Below, piece after piece: positions 38,132 through 48,655 of a DNA stretch of 64,000 nt. The stretch's first letter is position 1. Every line of letters starts with the position of its first letter. The position numbers were made by a program, and so were the translations under genes. Source of the DNA: Macrostomum hystrix (taxonomy: Eukaryota; Platyhelminthes; Macrostomidae); contig CATNEN010000033.1 of NCBI GenBank assembly GCA_950097015.1, forward strand, positions 248,001 through 312,000, written 5' to 3'. Below the pieces are notes generated by a model. It was not told the DNA's origin, made no database searches, and saw nothing but the letters and a program-made list of their open reading frames with translations.

Positions 38132-39310
38132 TGTCTCATCTCTCCTCTGTCTCATCTCTCCCCTGTCTCATCTCTCCCCTGTCTCATCTCTCCCCTGTCT
38201 CTCCCCATCTCTCCCCTGTCTCCTCTGTCCCCTGTCTCTTCTCTCCCCTGTCTCATCTCTCCCCTGTCTCATCTCTCCCCTGTCTCATCTCTCCCCTGTC
38301 TCTCCCCTGTCTCATCTCTCCCCTGTCTCATCTCTCCCCTGTCTCTCCCCTGTCTCATCTCTCCCCTGTCTCATCTCTCCCCTGTCTCATCTCTCCCCTG
38401 TCTCATCTCTCCCCTGTCTCATCTCTCCCCTGTCTCATCTCTCCCCTGTCTCATCTCTCCCCTGTCTCTCCCCTGTCTCATCTCTCCCCTGTCTCATCTC
38501 TCCCCTGTCTCATCTCTCCCCTGTCTCATCTCTCCCCTGTCTCATCTCTCCCCTGTCTCATCTCTCCCCTGTCTCATCTCTCCCCTGTCTCATCTCTCCC
38601 CTGTCTCATCTCTCCCCTGTCTCATCTCTCCCCTGTCTCATCTCTCCCCTGTCTCATCTCTCCCCTGTCTCATCTCTCCCCTGTTTCATCTCTCCCCTGT
38701 CTCATCTCTCCCCTGTCTCATCTCTCCCCTGTTTCATCTCTCCCCTGTCTCTCCCCTGTCTCATCTCTCCCCTGTCTCATCTCTCCCCTGTCTCATCTCT
38801 CCCCTGTCTCATCTCTCCCCTGTCTCATCTCTCCCCTGTCTCATCTCTCCCCTGTCTCATCTCTCCCCTGTCTCATCTCTCCCCTGTCTCATCTCTCCCC
38901 TGTCTCATCTCTCCCCTGTCTCATCTCTCCCCTGTCTCATCTCTCCCCTGTCTCATCTCTCCCCTGTCTCATCTCTCCCCTGTCTCTCCCCTGTCTCATC
39001 TCTCCCCTGTCTCATCTCTCCCCTGTCTCATCTCTCCCCTGTCTCTCCCCTGTCTCATCTCTCCCCTGTCTCATCTCTCCCCTGTCTCATCTCTCCCCTG
39101 TCTCATCTCTCCCCTGTCTCTCCCCTATCTCTCCCCTGTCTCATCTCTCCCCTGTCTCTCCCCTGTCTCATCTCTCCCCTGTCTCATCTCTCCCCTGTCT
39201 CATCTCTCCCCTGTCTCTCCCCTGTCTCATCTCTCCCCTGTCTCATCTCTCCCCTGTCTCATCTCTCCCCTGTCTCTCCCCTGTCTCATCTCTCCCCTGT
39301 CTCATCTCTC
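38132..39310. repeat. 16-bp minisatellite TCTCATCTCTCCCCTG, about 75 units
   Basis: Very homogeneous, with periodic deletion units tctctcccctg. Two positions away from the half unit of the array at 5262-5690. Confidence 0.97.
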
Positions 39311-39315
39311 TGTTT

Positions 39316-40041
39316 TATTATCATTGGTGCAGATAAATAAAATAACCATAGACCATAACCACAAGTGCAAGGGGGGATACGTGTCCATGGACGTCTATAT
39401 ATAACAGCTGGACTGTGTGTTAGACATGTAACGTTATACGAGTATAGATGACCATTGTACCCCTCATAGTGCCCTCTTTTGCAATTTTATTTTTCAAGGT
39501 TTTTTATATTCTGCAGTGGACCTTAAACTGCACTGTTTAAACCTTTTTTATTTATTTTAGCACAGTTTAAGCTACTAGAGAATGCAAAAATTAATTTTCC
39601 AATGCGCTACATTTGTCAATGGCGTTTGAATTTCGCTATTGTCTTCCTACCATTATCGTCCTGATCTTTGACATCTAAGCAGCTTGGCTGCTTAGAGAGA
39701 GCAGCGAAGGTAAGACGAGCCGTTTGATTTTTGACGGTTCGTTTGTAAAATTCCTCAATTCTGGGCAGTCATATTCGCATACTACTACGCTCTTTTTTGC
39801 CAGTAGTAAAAAGGAAAAATCTCTCCAAAATTTATTCTACCATGAAAGCTTTTTTGTTGTGTGATTTATTAGTTTTGAAAGGAGGTGCCCATCGGAGGCA
39901 GGTCTCACTAGGAATGAGTAAATGTCTGTTCGGGGAAACTGGGACAGCAAATTTCCTCGATTTTTTTACTTAAACCTAAAAAATTAATTTAAAAGTCGTG
40001 AGATTTTTCGCGATTTAGCCTATTGGAATTCGAATAGGAAG
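39316..40041. other. Intergenic, upstream of otopetrin
   Basis: AT-rich; no gene recognised. Confidence 0.45.
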
Positions 40042-41997
40042 ATGAGATACTCGAATAGAAGCAGCAAGCTTTCGCTTGTTGAATATTCTTTTAAGAGGCA
40101 TTTTTTCCGAAGCTACTTCTTTATTTTAAGTTTTATCCTACCATTGCAACTTTTTAAGCATAATCTGTTTCGTACCAACCTCATGCATCCACTCCCGAGA
40201 CAGAGCTATCTCGTAACAAGCAAGTCTTTGTCCGTTGGCGCCTATTGGAAAATGCCCGGAATCGGGGCACTGCTTTTCATCGTAGCGCTGGCTTTCGTCG
40301 CGGAGTTTAACCAAAAAAGTACCAACAAAGTTCAAAGCTCAAAGCTCAAGAAAGAAAAAGAAACACCCGAAGAAGTCGTATACACAATATTCATAAGCCT
40401 ATTGGCTGGCATAGCGGCAATCATCTTAATTTTTCTTGAGTTCGGAGTTCTGAAACAAGGAACAATACGACGGGCCCACGCCGGAAAGATTGGATTAAGA
40501 AATGTTGCAGCCATTATTGACAATCACTGCCATCGAACCTGTTTGTTGGCGCTTTCGTCGTCTTTGGCTTTCTGCATTCGCTCTCATTGTTCTTGGAAAT
40601 TATCTGTGAATGTGGCGATGCGAAGGATGTGACAAGCATTTTAAGCAACATGTTAGAAGAATACCAAACGACTTTAGTCAATTTATGTGGCATTGTTTTC
40701 GCCTTAATTCAAACCAGATTTTTCTTCAAATACTTTGACAAATCTATTCAAACTCGTCTCAGGCGTTCATGGATTGGACTGTCCATTATATTGGCGGCCA
40801 ACATTGGGGTCTGGTTCGCCACTGTCAATACGGAGCTGAAAGAAGCCAAAAGTAATGAGACACACGATAAAACTGGCAACTACTGTTCAAATAACAATGT
40901 TAAGACAATCAACCAGTTGCTATACCCATTTAAAATCGAGTACTGTGTTATGGCAGCTCTCTTGGCGTATACAATGCTGGCCAACCTGGGCTGCCTAGGT
41001 AAATTCTCGAGTCGCCTGAAAACTAATTGTTCACCAGAAGAAGCAAAACGGAAGATTAGCGAACTGCTTCAGAACAAGCGTGGGCACACGGGCGTGCACC
41101 GACTATGATGCTGTCAGAAATCACTCGCTCAGTTTTATGTTTGGTCTGCTTTGCGTGCTCAGCTCACTAGCTGTCATAGCTTTCATTCGCTTTCAAGGCA
41201 AAAAATATTCTGATCTCAAACCTGATCCCAAAATAATTTTTCACGCCTTTCCAATAGGCCTGAACGTCATTGGATTCATTTGTGCGCTATTTCTGATTCT
41301 CACATATATTCGGTACAATCACACAAACATGTTCGGCTGGACGCACCTAGTTGACCGAATACTTCTGTGGCTCAGCTTTATTGCTATATTTCTTGGAAAC
41401 ACGAACACAATTTGGAAACAAACTGCCTTGAATGCCACTGCCTTGAATGCCACTGCCGAGAATGCCACTGCCAGGGTCGAGCTTGCCGCATCTGTAATAA
41501 GTATTTCGGAGAGCGGACTGCAAGCAGTCCTCCTAGAGCTGGCCCTTCTCGGCGGCTTCATCATTGATCCCTGGTTCACGAAATTCTGGAAAACAACTCA
41601 AGTTGATGAAAAAGCAGAGCGAAAAGCTGCAATCGAGTTTGTTGATGAAAAAGCAGAGCGAAAAGGTGCAATCGAGTTTGTTGATGAAAAAGCAGAGCGA
41701 AAAGCTGCAATCGAGTTTGTGTACGCAATCCTGAACTTGCTAATCCTGCTCAACAGCACTGAATGGATGCTGAGAGCTATATGCTTCTCATTTTATTTTG
41801 ATCCAAACAATAACGACCTATTGCTGACAACTCTAATGCCGCTGCAGGTTTTCTTCAGGTTTCACTCCGCTATGTTTATCTACGACTTGAAGGAGCACTT
41901 AAAATTTTATAAGGATGACAGCAACGCAGAACCAGATGGCGACATAACAGTAGTAATTGATTTACGTCAAGAAAATCATTCAGTACAGAGCGATTAA
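40042..41997 (+). CDS. Otopetrin-like proton channel, intronless, two frame breaks
   Basis: One uninterrupted stretch encodes twelve membrane helices, the otopetrin architecture: MPGIGALLFIVALAFV (likely start 40252), VVYTIFISLLAGIAAIILIF, LFVGAFVVFGFLHSLSL, LVNLCGIVFALIQTRFFF, IGLSIILAANIGVWF, IEYCVMAALLAYTMLANLG, FMFGLLCVLSSLAVIAF, FPIGLNVIGFICALFLI, LLWLSFIAIFLG, VLLELALLGGFII, ILNLLILLNSTEWMLRAI and PLQVFFRFHSAMFIYDL. The NSTEW and PLQVFFRFHSA segments are typical of the family C-terminus. Reading needs a one-base shift near 40500-40545 and the opposite shift near 41075-41100. No splice sites explain them, so assembly indels or a decaying retrocopy are both possible. The TM9-10 loop has NAT sequons from a 15-bp repeat; the TM10-11 loop has three copies of a 39-bp in-frame repeat (VDEKAERKAAIEF). 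Confidence 0.78.
41609..41722 (+). repeat. 39-bp in-frame triplication inside otopetrin
   Basis: Three near-identical copies encode VDEKAERKAAIEF, the second with Gly for Ala. A charged loop expanded without disturbing frame. Confidence 0.92.
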
Positions 41998-43460
41998 ACT
42001 TTCAGCTTCAAAAACTGCCACGAGTATAATGGGGTTTTTTTCAAGCACCGAAATGAAGAGACGTAACATTTCGTTATTTCTTTGTTTATTCAAGAACAAT
42101 TTTTATTGAAAGCAACATATACTGTGTCTAGTAGCATGCAGAGTGAAGTGTCTCTATTAACTAGTTTTTTTAATAGTCTAGATTTCTTGGAAAAGCTCTA
42201 CATTCGTAGAAGCCGATGTGGATTTTAGCTCGTAGTTTTTAGATTGTGTGCAGTGATGAATCTAATTGATAAATGTTTGTACGCATATTTTATACTTACT
42301 GTTTTTTTTATCCCAGCAAGCCTAACTTTCGAAGTAGCTCGTATATTCACGCGTTAAATGTATCAAATTTTATTTTAACGCTTTGTAACAGCGAAAAAAA
42401 AGTAGGTTATCTTTGAGTGACACGTAGGCACCTCATATATCCTTTGGAAAGTTTAATAGTTTTGCTATCTGAGTTCTAAATAGACAGACTTATATTTTGT
42501 GAATGATTTGATATCTACTTCCAAAGGATATAAGGAAATGCACAAGGATTACTAGACTAGACAAGTCCATAACAAAGTACTTTTCCTGGTGGTCCTTGGA
42601 GCTTTAGTCGGCGACAAAAAAATCGCCACGTTTTAAGCGTCAATCGATTTTGAAAATCAATAATGCTATTAAAATAGTTCTTTTATTCAAACCAGTTTTT
42701 AACCCCCACGTCCCAACCCTCCGCTAACCTATCTGTAATTGGCTGGAATAGTTTTAAGCTCTCTGACTCAGTCCACCAAGCATTCTGATTGGCTGCCGTG
42801 AGTTTAGGTGCCTTGATTTTGGAACAGATCTATATTTAAGAGATGGGCCACTCAGGCACATTTTAGGTGTAGGTTTTATACTACTTTCTGTTCAGTAGAA
42901 ATACTAACATTTTAACGTATTTTTTCATCTGCATGAAAACTTTTCAAGTAACGAAAAATATAATAACTCGTACTTTTGCAAAACATTCCGACGTAATTAT
43001 AGTATCCGGGAATTTTTTGTTTTTTTGCCTCTTCCCAACCAATGAGATCTGATGGACTCAGTGCTCTTTGCTCCCATGTCCATAAAATACAATCTAAACT
43101 TAAGTTGTGCTTAATTGTGTCGCTAATCCAGATTAGAATAAACAATATTTTAATTAGTAATTTATGACTTTAATTGATCGAAAGCTGAAATAATAAAAAA
43201 GGCATAAGCGATTTATATATTTAAAGTTTTACTTTTCCTAGAAAGTACAGAGACATGAAGTAAAGATCTAAACCGGTTGGATCCGGTTCTGGCTAGCCGC
43301 GCCGCAGTTAAGCAAAAAATCAGAGCCTTAACTTTCAAGAAGGCGCATTTGAATGATTTACCTCGAAACCAGGAGAAACCGATTTTTGAGATTTTGCACA
43401 TTTCCAAAAAGTTAAAAAGCAAGTTTATTTATTTTTCTCAAACAAATACTCACTAGCCTA
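41998..43460. other. AT-rich intergenic region
   Basis: A TATA-like tatatttaag is at about 42831, with inverted-CCAAT motifs nearby (gattggctg at 42787) but no supported ORF. Nothing else recognised. Confidence 0.45.
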
Positions 43461-43789
43461 CTAATAGTAGCCTAATTTAGTTCTCCCACGAAGGAATGAA
43501 GGCCGACAAAGCGGACTGATGCTCGCACCAGATTCGAAAGCAGCTTCGCCGTCTTTAAAGTGTCCATCAGCAGGCAGCCGGGGATTACCGCTTGCAGGCG
43601 TCCACGCGCCGTGTAAGTCCGCATAGGCGAACGTGCGCTGCAACATGATCTGAGCGGCACTTTGGGCTGCAATAGTGGTGCGGCACTCCCAGCAAGATCG
43701 GAGCCGGAGGCGGTCCGGTTGTCAAGCTCGGAACGTCGGGCACAGGGAGAGTTCGACGATTATCACTGTCCGGTGCGGATTTTCAAGGG
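43461..43789. other. GC-rich patch of unknown nature
   Basis: Markedly more GC-rich than its flanks, with overlapping minus-strand ORFs (43461-43646, 43472-43672). Could be an isolated exon or a repeat remnant; no family recognised. Confidence 0.35.
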
Positions 43790-44235
43790 AAATCTGACTG
43801 GTATGAAAAAGAAAATCCTACTGAAATTCCGAGGGAAATCCAACTGAAATTCCGAGGGAAATCCAACTGGAATTCCGAGGGAAATCCTACAGGAATTCCG
43901 AGGGAAATCCAACTGAAATTCCGAGGGAAATCCAACTGGAATTCCGAGGGAAATCTAACTGGAATTCCGAGGGAAATCCTACTGGAATTCCGAGGGAAAT
44001 CCTACTGAATTTTAAGGGAAATCCTACTGGAATTCCGAGGGAAATCCTACTGGAATTCCGAGGGAAATCCTACTGGAATTCCGAGGGAAATCCTACTGGA
44101 ATTCCGAGGGAAATCCTACTGGAATTCCGAGGGAAATCCTACTGGAATTCCGAGGGAAATCCTACTGGAATTCCGAGGGAAATCCTACTGGAATTCCGAG
44201 GGAAATCCTACTGAATTTTGAGGGATATCTTACTG
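43790..44235. repeat. 23-bp minisatellite, GAATTCCGAGGGAAATCC family, copy 2
   Basis: About 19 units of the same family as 33283-33975, same orientation, more homogeneous in the right half. Confidence 0.95.
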
Positions 44236-44242
44236 GAATACG

Positions 44243-44380
44243 ATAAGTCCTACTCGAACTCATAAACTTACCCATGAACTCACTCACGAACTCACTCATG
44301 AACTCACTCACTCACAAACACATAAACTCACTCTGAACTCATAAACTCACACATGGACTCACACATTGACTTATTTAAGA
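44243..44380. repeat. Short degenerate AACTCACTCA repeat
   Basis: Imperfect 10-14 bp units of aactcactca / aactcataaactcac. Directly follows the 23-bp array. Confidence 0.6.
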
Positions 44381-45184
44381 CTTCACTAGAAGCTTAAGAG
44401 TAGAATCGCTTATAAATTAATGAACTAATGAACTGGTCATAATCTCACTCAGTTTTTTAATGAGTCATTATTTCAGTCATGAAATCACTTATACGAGCCG
44501 TAGATACTGAAAATTAAGCTCACTAATGAACCATCAGACTGACTAACTGACTCAAACTGTTCTCAAAGAGTCGCAGCCTGAGGGCTCAGCATGCAGCAAC
44601 AGACGATGGCAAGGTTGGGCTCTTAAAGGCAATTCAGAGCCAGGAAGAGCACGAATTGTTTGACGAATGAGAAAAAAGGCAGGCACCGAGAGGGCCGCGC
44701 AAGCAACGGAAGACAAAAAGCGGCGATCTCTCTTTGATTGCTGCTGAATGAGTCCGGGGATCGGGAGGAGTTTTTTTCTGTGAGGCTCTGGCCGCTGGCG
44801 GCAGTGATTGAAGGGGTTCGCTGGGCGCGGAGGCCCCCCTGCTGGCCTCGCTGCGCGGAGCGGCACGTCAGCAAGCGGTGGCCACTTTGCCATCGCGTCT
44901 TTCTGACTTTTCCTTTCCACTTTTTTAGCTTGCCGACTGAGCTGAAAGCGGCCATTTCGTGCACTGGGAATGAGAGAAAAGGCAAGTCGGTCTTTTTTAA
45001 TCCCGAAATTTGCTGGCCGAAAACAATGGGCTGATGAAAAAACCCAAATTGCCGCGGGGGGCGGGAAACGGACAGGCAGCTGGAGAAAATCTGTGTCGAG
45101 TCTGTATTTTAAAGCTTCAACATTTGACAGCTTGGCGAATTTACCTACGAGATCACAAACATTTCAATTTATTAAGTTTTTTTT
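44381..45184. other. Intergenic with GC-rich patch
   Basis: 44550-45060 is GC-rich with overlapping ORFs on both strands (minus 44552-44920 and 44623-44985); none resembles a known family. Confidence 0.4.
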
Positions 45185-45390
45185 CAATGCGGACTTACGA
45201 CTTAAAGGTCTGGGGTTCGATTCCCGACTCCACTGAAACAATATTTGTCCTTTAGCATGACACTTAACTCTGCATTGCTTCAGTTTTAACTGAAGAGTTA
45301 AATGAACTACCAGCATGGGCACAGCTGCGGCTGTGCTGTCGGCTGCACGTCTGACCCAATCAGGGCAGGTGTAATCACTTTAATAACTTT
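45185..45390 (+). mobile_element. Second tRNA-derived SINE type, 5'-truncated
   Basis: Anticodon-arm-like gcggacttacgacttaaagg leads into a good B box (ggggttcgattcccg), then a body with tgtcctttagcatgacactt, a block seen in several animal SINEs to my knowledge. The A box region is not recognisable. Distinct from the family at 35240 and 60558. A tRNA gene was considered but the arms do not pair. Confidence 0.5.
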
Positions 45391-45466
45391 ATAAGCAATT
45401 GTGAGGATGCAAGTTCTACGAGTGCGACTCGTATTTTTTTAGCATTGCATTTTTCTTGCAAAACTG

Positions 45467-45736
45467 CGGTGTCGTTAAAAAACCGGCGTTCAATATTTGA
45501 TTGGTTGTGCTAGTTACAGGGCTTGGTTTTGATGATCGATTAAATTGGATTACCCCAACTTGTATTTCTATAAATAGCAACAACTCGTACAAATAATAAA
45601 TGGGGTGTCGTTAAAACCGGCGTTCAAGATTTGATTAGTTGTGCTAGTTACAGGGCTTGGTTTCGTTGATCGATTAAATTGGATTCCCCAACTTGTATTT
45701 CTATAAATAGCAACAACTCGTACAAAAAATAAATAA
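45467..45736. repeat. 134-bp tandem duplication
   Basis: Two copies (45467-45600, 45601-45736), about 90 percent identical by eye. Landmarks ggtgtcgttaaaa, gtgctagttacagggcttgg and ctataaatagcaacaactcg. Each carries a TATAAATA. Confidence 0.88.
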
Positions 45737-45739
45737 ATT

Positions 45740-46560
45740 CCAAAGATTCGTACTGTTTTAGGATAATTTTTGGACCAAAGACGAATTCGCAAAGACAAAC
45801 AAATACAGACAGGGAAACTGATTTATCTTCTAAAGCTCAAAGTGTACCAAGTTAAAAGTAAAATACCATGTAAAGCGAGAAGTGTTTTGAAATTTTTCAA
45901 CAAGAAATTGATATAATTTTATGCTTCTCTCTGCAAGTCGTTCTATCGCACTTGTTAAATTAGCTGTCTTTTCAACTCAGCGAATTTAACATTGAAGTCA
46001 GGAACAAAAGAGCAGGCAAAACTTCACGTGGGAATAGAAAAGACTATTTAGCAATAGATTTGAACACGCAGAGAAGCGAAAAGCAAAGTTTCAATCAAAC
46101 TCGTTAAGGAACTAGAGCGACAAGTTCAAATAAAATCAGCTTAGCCATGGTGTGAGCAATGTGAGATATTTTTCGATCGATATCTACACAGATTCTCAAG
46201 ATAAATGAGAGAAATTGAGATTTTTCAGTTCCGGAAAATAAAGTCTACTATGTAAATCTCATAGAGGGTATCATACTTCTATGCGACTTACATATTAATA
46301 GCCAACAGATAGGGCAATATTACTTCACAATGAGTTTGTAGGCCAGCATAGCAACAACACAAAAAGACTGAACAAAATGTGATTCAGAGTACGGATACAC
46401 TTTCGTTTATACCTATATACATATATTGAGTACACTTCTAGCTATGTACGTGTCGATATGAGCGGACATTTCACAAACTGAACATTCTTCGTCCTACATC
46501 AGGCCAAATGGCGCTTCAGATACAATTGGGGTAATCCACGGTGACAATAAATAGGGCATT
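45740..46560. other. Intergenic, AT-rich
   Basis: No gene or element recognised. Confidence 0.45.
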
Positions 46561-46564
46561 GTAA

Positions 46565-48475
46565 ACGGTCATAGTAGCAGTCATAGTTACAGTCATAGTT
46601 ACAGTCATAGTTACAGTCATAGTTACAGTCATAGTTACAGTCATAGTTACAGTCATAGTTACAGTCATAGTAGCAGTCATAGTTACAGTCATAGCTACAG
46701 TCATTAGTGACAGTCATAGTTACAGTCATAGTTACAGTCATAGTTACAGTCATAGATAAAGTCATAGTTACAGTCATTAGTGACAGTCATAGTTACAGTC
46801 ATTAGTTACAGTCATTAGTTACAGTCATTAGTTACAGTCATAGTAGCAGTCATAGTTACAGTCATAGTTACAGTCATTAGTTACAGTCATTAGTTACAGT
46901 CATTAGTTACAGTCATAGTAGCAGTCATAGTTAAAGTCATAGCTACAGTCATTAGTGACAGTCATAGTTACAGTCATAGTTACAGTCATAGTTACAGTCA
47001 TAGAGAAAGTCATAGTTACAGTCATTAGTGACAGTCATAGTTACAGTCATAGTTACAGTCATTAGTTACAGTCATAGTTACAGTCATTAGTTACAGTCAT
47101 AGTTAAAGTCATTAGTTACAGTCATAGTTACATTCATTAGTTACAGTCATAGTTAAAGTCATTAGTTACAGTCATAGTTACAGTCATAGTTAAAGTCATT
47201 AGTTACAGTCATAGTTACAGTCATTAGTTACAGTCATTAGTTACAGTCATAGTTAGAGTCATAGTTACAGTCATTAGTTACAGTCATAGTTACAGTCATT
47301 AGTTACAGTCATAGTTACAGTCATAGTTACAGTCATAGATAAAGTCATAGTTACAGTCATTAGTGACAGTCATAGTTACAGTCATTAGTTACAGTCATTA
47401 GTTACAGTCATTAGTTACAGTCATAGTAGCAGTCATAGTTACAGTCATAGTTACAGTCATAGTTACAGTCATAGTTACAGTCATAGTTACAGTCATAGTA
47501 GCAGTCATAGTTACAGTCATAGCTACAGTCATTAGTGACAGTCATAGTTACAGTCATAGTTACAGTCATAGTTACAGTCATAGAGAAAGTCATAGTTACA
47601 GTCATTAGTGACAGTCATAGTTACAGTCATAGTTACAGTCATTAGTTACAGTCATAGTTACAGTCATTAGTTACAGTCATAGTTAAAGTCATTAGTTACA
47701 GTCATAGTTACATTCATTAGTTACAGTCATAGTTAAAGTCATTAGTTACAGTCATAGTTACAGTCATAGTTAAAGTCATTAGTTACAGTCATAGTTACAG
47801 TCATTAGTTACAGTCATTAGTTACAGTCATAGTTAGAGTCATAGTTACAGTCATTAGTTACAGTCATAGTTACAGTCATTAGTTACAGTCATAGTTAAAG
47901 TTATTAGTTACAGTCATAGTTACAGTCATTAGCTACAGTCATAGTTACAGTCATAGTTAAAGTCATTAGTTACAGTCATAGTTACAGTCATTAGTTACAG
48001 TCATAATTAAAGTCATTAGTTACAGTCATAGTTACAGTCATAGTTAAAGTCATTAGTTACAGTCATAGTTACAGTCATAGTTAAAGTCATTAGTTACAGT
48101 CATAGTTACAGTCATAGTTAAAGTCATTAGTTACAGTCATAGTTACAGTCATAGTTAAAGTCATTAGTTACAGTCATAGTTACAGTCATAGTTAAAGTCA
48201 TTAGTTACAGTCATAGTTACAGTCATAGTTACAGTCATAGTTAAAGTAATAGTTACAGTCATAGTTACAGTCATTAGTTACAGTCATTAGTTACAGTCAT
48301 AGTTACAGTCATTAGTTACAGTCATAGTTACAGTCATAGTTACAGTCATTAGTTACAGTCATAGTTACAGTCATTAGTTACAGTCATAGTTACAGTCATA
48401 GTTAAAGTCATTAGTTACAGTCATAGTTACAGTCATTAGTTACAGTCATTAGTTACAGTCATTAGTTACAGTCAA
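46565..48475. repeat. 12/13-bp satellite AGTTACAGTCAT(T), about 150 units
   Basis: Mixed 12-bp (cat-agttacagt) and 13-bp (catt-agttacagt) units with rarer agcagt, aaagt and gacagt forms. The order of variants around 46752-47240 recurs about 580 bp later (47336-47830). Confidence 0.97.
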
Positions 48476-48655
48476 TAGTCATGCAAACTGTCATAAAAAG
48501 TACATTCTCAGTAACAGTCATAATTTCAGTCATAATCAGGGTCAGTTGAATTGCAGTGAATTTGTTAGCACTGGGTACACTTACGCCACAATGAATTCAG
48601 CTAATCGAGCAAGCTATAATTTCTAAAGCGAATTGAGTTGTAAATCACTTTGAAG

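Noticed and set aside
37891-39340. Two ORFs above 450 codons of SHLSPVSSLPC type
   Set aside because: 16-bp array reads cyclically in all frames.
40042-41997. Three separate small membrane-protein genes
   Set aside because: Helix order and sequence make one continuous otopetrin; the ORF ends coincide with frame shifts, not with gene ends.
45185-45260. Functional tRNA gene at the B box
   Set aside because: T-stem and acceptor do not pair and no A box or cloverleaf is present; a SINE remnant fits better. The B-box-like sites near 35560 and 60825 are likewise SINE heads.
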